Shown in pieces: positions 1-10,235 of a stretch of DNA of 64,000 nt; position 1 is the first letter of the stretch, and each line of letters opens with the position of its first letter. The DNA comes from Apostichopus japonicus (taxonomy: Eukaryota > Echinodermata > Holothuroidea > Aspidochirotida > Stichopodidae). The translations under genes were made by a program, and so were the position numbers. The notes under the pieces are model-generated. The model saw only the letters and a list, made by a program, of their open reading frames with translations, did no database searches and was not told the DNA's origin. Location: NCBI RefSeq assembly GCF_037975245.1, contig NC_092576.1, positions 28,197,611-28,261,610 of the forward strand, given 5' to 3'.

Positions 1-2116
1 CGAACTGGGTTGCTCCAATCGGCAAGAGAAGACCCCCCCCCCCTCCGGGAAAAGGGGCTTACACCCAGTTTCGAGCTACCACGATGACTGTATTATCTAC
101 GTAAATTTGTTATTAAGAACGCATTAACTGCTTTCGTCATTTATTTTATAGTGGGACTGCTAACACTTTCAAAACTACACGGTAAGTTAGCAACATTGAA
201 CCACGTCTGTGAAATCGCATTATTACAGTGCGTTTGAATGGTCGGATTTTTCTAAGTTATTTGGGATCAACGAGATATGACTCCGGCCTAGCAACACTAC
301 TTCCTGTCCCATGTCATTTTTATGGACTTATTATAGTTTGGTACTTACCCAAATGGTTTTTATCAATGTTAATACACGATAATGCAAGATATTTATTAAG
401 TACATTTACTACGTATGGGTCTCTAGAACTCCTCTTTCTCAGAACAAAAGGTAATGCTGGAAATTATTAAGACTTCTCATGATTTCTGCTCGTTGACCTA
501 TACCAGTGCTTACATATATGTCTCTTTATTGTGTTGTTTAGTATGACGTTAACATAAACTAAAGTGAAACTAAATTGGTCGGCTTTTGAATAGTCGCTAG
601 ACTGTATCGTTGTGCACTATTCGTCTCATTGCGATCTGTACTGTAGTGTAAAGGTCTTATTGCGCATATAAACAACCGTACACATAGTCCATATATAACA
701 TACAAACTCAATGCATGTCATCTAGTACAATGTTTACTTCTGGTTGAATTGCTAGCAAAAGCGCTCGATAAAACTATGAAATATGTTAGTTAATTAGACA
801 AATAATATTCCCTACTTTTTCCTAGGCTAACTCTTAATCATTTAAAACTCCGGTTCGTCGGTCAATTAAAACTACAATTGCGCCGTTTTAACCATGTAAT
901 CCCATCACTACACTAAAATAGACAAAGGAGCTGCTACTAAAAGGAGCTAACCAAATTGGCATGCAATCCATTTGATGTTAACAATCGTCATGGAATATTT
1001 GATTGGTCTGGAATACATTAAGTGGTCAGATAATACTTACCTTTTTGCCAAGATGTACACACATTAATAGTTTACCAATTCCGGGTGGCATGCATGGACA
1101 ACAGTGACGTTAGTGAAGATTCTGTTGAAACAAAATTCTGCAACTGCCTCAGTAAACGACACTTCCTTATCATTATAATTAGACTCCGCCCACAAGCTCG
1201 TCGGACGAATCGCAAAAGCGTTAAAATGGAGGCGAAAACAAATCTTTTTCGGGCTAATACTAAATTATGTTAGTACGCAAACAATAATTTAGTTCCAGTT
1301 TAGTCGAAGAGACAGTAATTTAGAGAAATGTGAGAAGTTAGCACATTCTCACTGACCATAAACGCGATGCATAAAAGCTCATGAACGTACACGTTACCGT
1401 GGAAACAATAACAATGGACTTTCCATGTAGTTCTCGTTAGAAGTGAACCATTTTTTTTAACTTCACTCTTCCAATAAACATGCAGCTACATGAGAAAGAA
1501 TAGTTGTTAGAATTGTTCACATATTTGTTAATTCATTTTGGGTAGCAATTCTTCAATTAAAATTAAATAATGGTTAAAAAACTGCCTCAACTTCTGGTCA
1601 TATTTCGTAAGATTAGTTGTTATTATAGGCCAGTATAAAAACTGTGCCGTACGATATCTTGTGAAATATGTCGACATATTGGGTAGTTCTTCATTTGTTG
1701 TTGCAATTAATCGTGTTTCCAGATTCTCGTCAGTATATGCAATATTAGTCGAATCCACGAAGTATAAAGCTTTGAGTGTGTCTCAGTCTCGCTGCCATAA
1801 AGTAAGGCTTCCAGAAGTTACAACTCCACCTGAGCAGATACACAAGCAAACAGAACATCACGAAAAAAAAAGCGCCGATGAGTTCCATTTACCAGTTTCA
1901 AAAGTTAAAACTGGGAAAACTTTTACCGTTTCAGTACAATATAACATGCCGACAATACATACAATACAATACATACGTATGTTTTAGTGTGCGTAGTGTC
2001 GTGTCGTTGGTTATGCTAAAGAGAACTAAGTCACGCAAAGCCTATTGTGTAACAGTGTTCAACCTCTCTTTTGTAACATGATCTTTTTTCCCTGCACATA
2101 TGGGGTAAATCACGTC

Positions 2117-2142
2117 TGTACATACACAATTGTGTATGTACA
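2117..2142. repeat. 26 bp perfect palindrome
   Basis: The sequence is self-complementary over 26 bases and centred on CAATTG. The matching site in Q3 (around 56437-56463) keeps only the inner core, so the perfect symmetry is specific to Q1. Confidence 0.8.
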
Positions 2143-3168
2143 TTAGAAAAAAGAGGCAATTGTGGCTAATAACTTTAGGCATATATATATAAAAGAATAG
2201 GGAAACTACTTTTCGAGGACATCTGCGTAGCTTATACTGCTATGAGTGTTTGCCTGCAGACGGTGGGAAACCCCTTACAAAATTATTCCAAACCTGTGAG
2301 GTTTTTCTTCCGTTTGATGAATTAGACATGAAGAAACTTAAATTGACGTTTTCTGAAGTGTTTTTGCTACCTCCTACTACACAATTTGTTGGCATTTTGA
2401 TAATAATAGTATGACAGAGTGTCATATCGTCCAAGTGTTAGTGCTGAAGTGAACAGCTTGATCGAAAGTTTTCCTCAACCGACTCCGCAAAAGTACGTCA
2501 CGGGGTGACCTGCAGTCACGTGAGCGCTTATGAATTTTTGCGAAAAGAGCAAAAAAAAAGTGCTAGTTTTTATCAAGTTTTATCGACTCATATCAGAAAA
2601 AAATACAATGTGTCATACATCAATGGAAGGGTACACGTATAAAGTTTCAATGTAACATACATTTTTAAGGATTAGAGAATGTCGAAAAACCACCAGCTAT
2701 GCATTTTAAACATCAAAACATAACTGATGGTCTTTCTTAATCGAGGCCCTCTGTTCCAATTCCAAGATTTAGTTGAGCTTTCAATGCTAAATAGGTGCTC
2801 CGAGGTCGGCTAATGTGCTTCCCTGTCCATCGAAGTCCATACCCCTGTAATGTAGATAGTTTCGACTGGGCATAACTCTGACAAAATTGTGAAGATGATT
2901 GAAATCAGAGGAAGAAACATTTTTGGTCCGGTTTTGAAAATCCGGATTAGTTCATCTTAGTAACCATGGTTTCTCGAGATTACCTGTAGAAGACTGACTA
3001 ATATATTTACCGCCGTCTCCAAACCTATCAACAGCTGGGAACCTTCTGCCACAATCTTGTGTTCTTCTCACAGGCTTATATCACTGGGGATTTCTTAAGT
3101 AGTTTCCCAAAACAATCGATGTAACTTAATACGTTATCAAACATCATAATGCTTCTCTTTCTTATCTT

Positions 3169-3345
3169 TTACGTATATTTTTTGGTGCCCAGACATGCTG
3201 CTTCAATAAGCTGGAAATCAATCTTATGGAATGATTTCACCTCGTCACCAGCCATGTCATATTCATTTATAATGTTGCATATCAATATGAAAATCTCATT
3301 TTCCAGCGGAAGCACATCGTGAGGTTGCTTAGTGCCGACTATTGT
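3169..3345 (-). pseudogene. Decayed NHL-propeller gene fragment in Q1
   Basis: The minus strand reads an open stretch of about 58 codons containing KQPHDVLPLENEIFI and YDMAGDEVKSFH, ending in a stop at 3169-3171. This aligns with the start of the propeller in the P2 gene (NQPHDVLTLKNEIFV then YDMSGKEKRVFH). The similarity ends after about 45 residues, and no other blades or splice junctions follow, so I read it as a truncated relic. Equivalent fragments sit in Q2 and Q3. Confidence 0.65.
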
Positions 3346-3574
3346 TTTTGTTCAGACTGGAGCAGTATGGTCATATTGGAGCGTCGCGTCGATATTACGA
3401 CGTACAGTAAGAATTATAAGAAGTTGAAAAGAGAAAGCAAAGACGTCTTCTGGAAACGTAATCCTCTTTGAGCTTTTCTCCAGCAAAGTATCACATTTCT
3501 GAGGAGGGAAACTAATTTAAGAAAAATTGAGCAACGAATGTTTTAGAAGCGGTTCCGCACGCAACCATATAGGT

Positions 3575-3658
3575 ATTTCAACTATACCTTTAATCTGATG
3601 ACTTGTTTCCTTCTATAAATGTTAGGCCCAGTCATCAGATTAAAGGTATAGTTGAAAT
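3575..3658. repeat. 28 bp perfect inverted repeat, 28 nt loop (Q1)
   Basis: The left arm 3575-3602 begins ATTTCAACTATACC and the right arm 3631-3658 is its exact reverse complement, separated by 28 bases. A transcript would form a fully paired hairpin. It could be a foldback transposon remnant or a hairpin RNA source. No target duplication is visible. Confidence 0.85.
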
Positions 3659-6600
3659 GGTTTGTGAAAAAAATTACACTATACCTCGTGTGTGGCTCTC
3701 CATGTTACAGCTTTAACTCAGTTTGGATTCCAATATCATTTAAAAAACCATTTTATGTGCAAAACTCACAACGAAAGTTTAGACGGTCAGTGCTCCAACC
3801 CCACCTCTTAATTGTAGGTTTCACTCTTCTCATGCCGCCAACTTTAACCTCACGATATTTTATTTATTAAGTGTTTCTTCATGTTAGAAATATGGAAGTG
3901 CTGGTGGTTGTAGCACATGAGTGATCGAATGCCCCTTTCAATCAGCAGCAGTTATCAAACTGGTTCGATGTTGTCCTCTTGTAACGTAACACTGGTTGTA
4001 AATCCATATGTAACATATGCAGAGGGTTGCTCACATTAATTGGTGTTGTGCCCGTATACATTTCAAAATTGGTAAATTATGTATGGGACCAAAACTACTC
4101 TCAAGAATAGTTTTCATGGCCACGAGTCTACATTCAACACTTTGGAAACTGAAACTCCAATTGGGCAAAATTTCAACCTTCCTAACCACACTACGTCGGA
4201 TATGATCATTGAATGTATTGAATTTGTAGGTAACTACCCAATTTATATGGCTTCGTCAGTTTGTACTGTGAATGAAAGACAATCGTTAATCAGTATTAAC
4301 TGAATTCTGTTCTATATATGAGTGTATATTAAATCACATTAGAGGTTTGCAAGTGATGTAACTCGTTGATTACTGTATGTGCTGGTTGGTTTGTCTGGGG
4401 GAACAATCTGATTATGAGATTTGGAACTTGAAAACTATGAACAGAACAATTAAAAATGAAAATTAATGGGAAAGAGGTGGAGTTGGAAGTACAATCCCTT
4501 ATGATGTAGTGGCCTTTTTAGGCAATGATTGGCTTATCGGTAATGCTTCTTAGAAGACACTCAGGTGTGTGCAGGGTGATTGATGGTAGTTGTTAGTAAT
4601 TTGGCCAAAAGGAGTCAGATTGGGATGAAAAATGACAACAAGGGAAATCTTCTTTTTCTTCTACGGAAAAACAAAATTCCTCAAACGTTAGTCTTTTATT
4701 ACAAAAAAATGGCAAAATCATAATTATACCTTCCTTACATGTCATGCTGACGGTAACACACTGCACTAACCAATCAAAGCACCATCAATATCTAATATAC
4801 ATACTAAGGCTAAATCGAAAGGAAGTAATACTCATTCGAAATGGCATTTGGTAATGTGCAAACACATCATCTAGCATTATACTAGACTGACGAAAACAAA
4901 GATAAACGATGACTTTTATATCAGCATTTTGGAATTCTAACTTTGAACATGCGAATATTTCACAGTCACGAGAATCTTAAATCATTGTCAATATTATACT
5001 ACATCTTTCCTTAACAAAGTACATAGTGATATGTTTACACTTATAGTCATATGTAACTCCCGGGGGACTCCGGACGAGACTCTAGTATTACTTCGAAAGG
5101 TTAAAACATGGACAGTAATTATTGTATCACATGCTACACTACTACAAGAATCTTATGAACAAGCTAATGTGATGAACGCGGGCAAATAATGTAGGCAGGG
5201 ATTGACTTCTTTTATCTCCCACCGCTTGTTCTGGTGGCCAGGTTGTTTATTTCTTTTACCCTCACTCAGCATGTTGTAACACAGTAATAAAAGAAAAGGA
5301 CGACGGAGCAACCTTCATGTGGTTTTTCTGAAAGATATTGAAGGAAGGAAACGAAACATAAAAATACGACTCTCTTAATTATGTACCAGACTGACTATAC
5401 TATCTGGGACCTATTTAGGCTAGTTTCTACACTGAACTAAGCAACCAAAACAAACATGGATTTAGGAATAACACTGGACTTGATCTGACTCAACACATAC
5501 TAGTCATGTAATCGATTAAGAGACTGCGGCATTTAAATCTTGGTACGTCTGCCTTACAACCTCTCTGTCTATTTCTGGGCAGCCATTTCACCCATAAAAT
5601 AATAACACAATTAATCTTGTTAGTCTCAGCTCAACCAGTTCTCCTTAAACAGAACGTGTATAAAAAAAGACAGGGTTTTAAATAAATTAATAACAAAACG
5701 TTACACAGAATCAGTCAGGTGACTTGCCTACTACACCCTGTTCTTCAACGATAGCATGAACGCAATCATCTTGTTTGATACAAGCGGGCGCTCTCTCAGA
5801 ATATAGTAAGATATACGTTTCACACACTATACAGTATACCGCAAAGCACGCTTAGCTTATACAATGAAACACGATACCATTGATTGCAACAGTAACAAGG
5901 TATATGAGCTTATAATAATATGAGAAAAACAATGGGTTCCTGAGTGCGGTCCTTAAATTCACTCAAAGATCACATGGTTTCCAAAAGTGATGTCCCCTAA
6001 GACAACTTTTTGGCCCACTCTTTCAAATATGCAAGTTATTTTTGGAAAATATACTTAGTTTCTAAGTTGTTAAATTAAAATATCTTTCAATGTAAATATG
6101 CAAGTTGCATATGTTGGCGTAATAGTTTGTCATTTCTTTTGTCAATCATACGACATTGCTAGGTTATTAAATAGCCAAACGATAGTACAATGTAAATATA
6201 CAAGTATGCATATTGTAGCATGTAGCTTTATCCTGTGTGACAAGTTTCACAGTACGTGCTGTAGCGAATCAGAACACACGTTAATATATCTTAACACCTG
6301 CTCACTGCTGATCTATTTTATCAGTTAACACATTAGTAACTGTATCGAATACGATAATCGGGTGATGGACCGTATTGCACCTGCTCTTCTATTTTGTGAC
6401 ATTTTTGTCTATATGTCACTGTTTAAAGAGTGGTGCCCCAAAGTGGAGTTCACTGGCCCGTGGGAACCGTTGATGGTACGCTAAGGGAGTGCGGCTTGGG
6501 GGGGGGGGTGGTGGTAGGGGGGTGCCAAAACTGATAACAGTTCGTCTCTGATAAGAGAATGATTCGAAACGGGCGATAGGGCAATAGGTGCGCCTTCACA

Positions 6601-6829
6601 TACAACGGGATCTGCGCTTCGCAGGAGAAAGCCCTGCCACGACTTCACGGGAGAGCCCTGAGTGATAACATACTGTATCAGAAAAGAGTCTCTTGATTTT
6701 GGGGGGTTTTTTTCCTGAAGGAAACACTTGGAGGAGATTGATATAGACTCGAATTGGTTATGCCACTATAATTTTTCTTTTAAAATCCAAAATGATACAT
6801 TTTGTAGTCGTCAAGAACACCAAAAGTAT

Positions 6830-7520
6830 ATGCAATTATCATTTTAGGTTCGCAAAGATGTGTTTCAGAGATTTCATTGCACAATGTGATATACAAATAT
6901 GGGTCATGCTTTGTATGCGGTAACCCAGCCAAAAACAACAGTTAGGCTCCACATGGGCCTTATGTGGGCATTTTTTGGGCCAAAAATGGGCTAGCCATTT
7001 AGGACCCAGTCATCTTTGGCCATGTTGCTCAACTGGCCAAAGTTGACCTAACCAAACAGGGCCCATACAGAGCCCATATGGGCCCTAAGTGGGGTAACCA
7101 GATGCAACCCACATAAACCCACATTGCAACCAGCTTGAACTGACCAGACGGGCCCATACAGAGCCCATCTAGGGACCACAGAACCCATATGGGCCCACAA
7201 AGGGCCCATGCGGGGTATCCAGAAGTAACTCATATGTGGGCAACTTTTTGGGGCCCAAAAATGGGCTGACCATTTTGGACCCAGTCAGTTTTGGCCAGGT
7301 TGCCCAACTGGCCCGAGATGACCTTACCAAACACGGCCCAAACAGAGCCCATATGGGGTCTAAGAAAGTAACCCATAAGGAATCTACATCTTTAGCAAGC
7401 TGGTTAACCAAGTGGGACTAAAGCAGAGCCCTCACAATTTCCATTTGGTACAAATGTGGGTCCGAAGCTAGCTTTAATCGGGTCCATTCTGGGCACAACA
7501 TGGGACTTCAAGCAGCTCAA
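6830..7520. repeat. GGGCCCATAT-rich interspersed repeat (Q1)
   Basis: GC-rich sequence, unlike its surroundings, is dense in GGGCCCATA and CCCATATGGG motifs. It holds two imperfect tandem copies with a period of about 280 bases: the stretch from 6966 is echoed from about 7245, sharing AAAAATGGGCT and GGACCCAGTCA. The left part (6830-7090) reappears in inverted orientation at 9795-10060. Open frames rich in Trp, Gly and Pro across it are artefacts of the repeat. It is probably a DNA-transposon-derived family, but I see no transposase. Confidence 0.75.
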
Positions 7521-7836
7521 AACCATTTTTAAAAATGTGTGAAAATTTTGGTTTTGTCTATAGTAATTGCTAAGGTCAAAATTGATCAATTGCAAAAATT
7601 GATCGCTAAGGTTTGAGCGACTTGTATGTATACTTGCTGTAGGAAACTCAAGGAGTATAACTCAAATACACTATAACACAGAAGAAAATCAGTTTTTGTT
7701 TAAACCTTTTGTATTCATAAGAAGCAGTACAAACACTTTACACTTTACACTTTACAACATTGAAGGCCCTCCTTTGTCAGTGTTGGAACAAAACTTTTCA
7801 ACCATTTTCTATATTTTTAAAGGACAAAGATTTCAG

Positions 7837-7931
7837 TTTTGTGGCTCTTGGTTTTCTTTTTTTGGCACTGGCAACAGTGCCAATAAAAGTTTTGTGGCTC
7901 TTGGTTTTCTTTTTTTGGAACTGGCAACAGG
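7837..7931 (+). repeat. Short tandem duplication present in Q1 only
   Basis: A segment containing GTTTTGTGGCTCTTGG and a run of T, followed by ACTGGCAACAG, occurs twice in a row here. The Q3 counterpart near 62140 has it once. This accounts for the 67-base shift in alignment between Q1 and Q3. Confidence 0.75.
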
Positions 7932-7955
7932 GCTCTCCGAGCCCTGTTGCCAGTT
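7919..7955. repeat. 17 bp stem, 3 nt loop hairpin (Q1)
   Basis: AACTGGCAACAGGGCTC at 7919-7935 is followed by three bases and then its exact reverse complement at 7939-7955. The stem is GC-rich in an AT-rich region and is conserved in Q3 at 62170-62206. Confidence 0.85.
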
Positions 7956-8522
7956 CTGTCTCTTTATCCGAGAAACCACTTTGAGCCGCACTTATCTATC
8001 TCCTGCTTATTTGAACTGGCAGTCTATGCGTTTCTCTTGATTGCATCTGATAAATAAAATAAACATATATATATAAATATAATATCAAATCAAATCAAGA
8101 ACCCATACTGTAAAAGGATAGTCCGTACTTTCTTCATCGAGAGTGATAAGGAATGTAATTCAAATCTTGATAAGGGTATGCATGAAATGTACTAAATGAA
8201 TGTGAAAATGAGATATAAAAAATATCAAAGTCTTCGAAAGTATAGCTGAAAATTATTTGAATGGTTGGGAATATTTTGGAAATCAATATAAGATTCACAC
8301 TCATTTTTTCAAAACAAATGTTTTGAATTTGAGTCAGTTGCACTCCCATTTTAAACTAATGGTCAATCTTAGTATTGCCTGTTTAGCAATTTTGCTTGCA
8401 GGTTTGCATCGGCAGCGGCACACATAAGCCATGTGGATTTGAATCAAGAAGAAGAAATGCGAATTTGGAGTTTCTTTTATATAACATACTCTAAACTAAT
8501 TTATAGCTCTAAGGCATGAATA

Positions 8523-8885
8523 TTGTTTTTCCCGGTCAAAGTCTACAACAACCCTTCCAACGTGGCTGCATACATGAATTTTCCAAATTTTATTGGTATC
8601 TCTGATCACAGTGGATTCGGTCTGGCTTGTCCTACGTGCTACATTATCGTCATGAGAAGAGTCAACCGGACAGGCTTATCGTCCCCGGATCTAAAAAGTA
8701 ATGAAATATACTTTTATTTAGTGGAGCTGATTCCTCTCAAATTGACCTTCATGACATATCCAAATGTATTTCAGGTCTGTGGAGAACAAGTTACATTGGT
8801 ATTCACTGTCAATCTAGTGCAACAACAGAAGACAATTTGCACAAATCTGACTCATCGGGATTTGTTAACCACATTGCTTTTGTAG
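8523..8885 (+). other. Open frame of unknown status in Q1
   Basis: A 120-codon open stretch is preserved in Q3 (62774-63136) with only two amino-acid differences. It starts at a TTG rather than an ATG, has no recognisable domain, and lies within a nearly identical duplication, so its openness is weak evidence. A possible splice acceptor (TATTTCAG) at about 8775 opens a different frame of about 40 codons. I would not call it a gene without transcript support. Confidence 0.15.
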
Positions 8886-9569
8886 CAATGCATGCACAAT
8901 AGCCTAAAAGAATTCCTTCTGAAATATCTATTCACTGTTCAACCCCAAAACAATTCCACTCCAGGTAACGGTTGTGCATCTACGTTGTTACAATTTTAGT
9001 TAGAGTTGTAGGGAGGAAAGCACATTGCATATGAAAAAATCACATTTTCGCTTTGCAAATAAAAACAATGACAAATTACCATACTGTCCATAATCGGTTT
9101 GAAGCACTGGCTCCTCTGGTTACTATAGTAGATCTCCCATGGAAGATTGAGGAATATGTCTTTCTGCTGTTTCCTCATTTAACTCCATTGACACTTCCCA
9201 CACAGATCCAAAGTATTTATCTGTGATTGCAGTAGCCATTATTAAGGAGAGATAACGTACGGAAAGTGGAGCAGAGGATGACAGTGATGCTGTGCCAAGT
9301 AAAAATTACATTATTTAAATTAATTATTATTAAATTTGTTTTTGTTTAAATTAAGAGAATTTTAACAATGTAGTCGAACTTTTTATATGTCAATTAGGTA
9401 TTTGGCGCCATACAATATTGTACCTTGTTCTGCACATGTAACATCATGATTGATACTGTTTTCGCCTGAAAATAGTGTTTACATCAAGTACAAACTTTGG
9501 CCCTGGGTACTGAAACAGTCTGGGTCATCATAACATTAGTATTTAAGAACCATCGTGTAACCATGCATG

Positions 9570-10235
9570 AACCGATTCCAATCTAAAGCATATGATTATT
9601 CGTTGAATGAAACTGTAAAAGTACCGGTAACAGCTAGTTCCTTTAGTACACCGCAGAAAGACGTTTGTGTTGCTACAGGGATACCACAGGGATATGATGC
9701 GCAGTACTTGGACCTGTATAATATATGTTATAATGTCATCCCAAAGTCGAAGCAATAATGACTCGTTATTGGAACAGAAATCATTCTACAACATGAGCCC
9801 CATATGGGCTCTGTATGGGCCTGTTTTGGTAACGTCATCTGTAGCCAGTTGGGCAACCTGGCCAAAACTGACTAGGTCCCAGCTGTTTATCCCATTTTTT
9901 CGCCCCAAAAAGTTGCCCACGTTAGGCCCACGTGGAGCCTAACGGTTGTTTCTGTCTGGGTTACTGCATACACAGTATGGCCAATATTTCATATCACAGT
10001 GTGCATTTAAATCTCTGAAACACATATTTGCGAACCTAAAATGATTATTACCATATGTTGTAGGATAAGTAAGAACATAAAGTTGTTGTGGTTTTTCTCA
10101 GTCACACGTATTACATGCTGTGGATGAAAATGAATACAGAAGATTCTTCTCAAAGGTATCAATCTTTATCAATTTCTAAATACATAATAGGACTTTAATA
10201 GTCGTATTATATTCTTATCATTATTATCATATTTT
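9570..10235 (+). repeat. Remnant fucosyltransferase-unit flank, interrupted
   Basis: Sequence at 9660-9795 matches the upstream flank of units B (about 16990-17130) and C (about 21775-21910), sharing TGTTGCTACAGGGAT and GGACCTGTA. It is broken at 9795 by the inverted GGGCCCATAT element. The flank resumes near 10065, where 10065-10225 resembles 10455-10600 just downstream. I interpret this as the head of an extra unit whose gene is gone. No gene is visible here. Confidence 0.55.
9795..10060 (-). mobile_element. Inverted copy of GGGCCCATAT element
   Basis: This stretch is the diverged reverse complement of 6830-7090, including TAGGCTCCAC and GGTAACCCAG read on the minus strand. It interrupts sequence that is continuous in units B and C, so it is an insertion. 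The shared ends, near 9795/7085 and near 10050/6833, delimit the family at about 255 bases. No clear target duplication was found. Confidence 0.55.

Larger units (their letters stand above)
1..9760 (+). repeat. Q1: left copy of 9.7 kb segmental duplication
   Basis: This block aligns in direct orientation with 54339-64000 over its full length. The offset drifts only from about 54335 to 54251 through small indels. In 228-470 I see one base difference from 54563-54805, and 3652-3870 translates identically to 57972-58190. The first 3.5 kb also match 42247-45258 (Q2) at lower identity. The window start is not a biological boundary, because in the other copies the homology continues upstream into P. 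Apart from a decayed NHL fragment, foldbacks and the GGGCCCATAT repeats listed separately, I recognise no gene here. Its right end runs into the fucosyltransferase array, since the sequence from about 9570 resembles 16950-17110 and 21720-21910. Confidence 0.95.

Noticed and set aside
7048-7421. Trp/Gly/Pro-rich open frames on both strands
   Set aside because: They arise from the GC-rich GGGCCCATAT repeat and are mirrored on the opposite strand.
9567-9758. 63-codon open frame containing IPQGYDAQYLDL, superficially reverse-transcriptase-like
   Set aside because: It aligns with non-coding flank of units B and C where no frame is open, and it has no further RT motifs.
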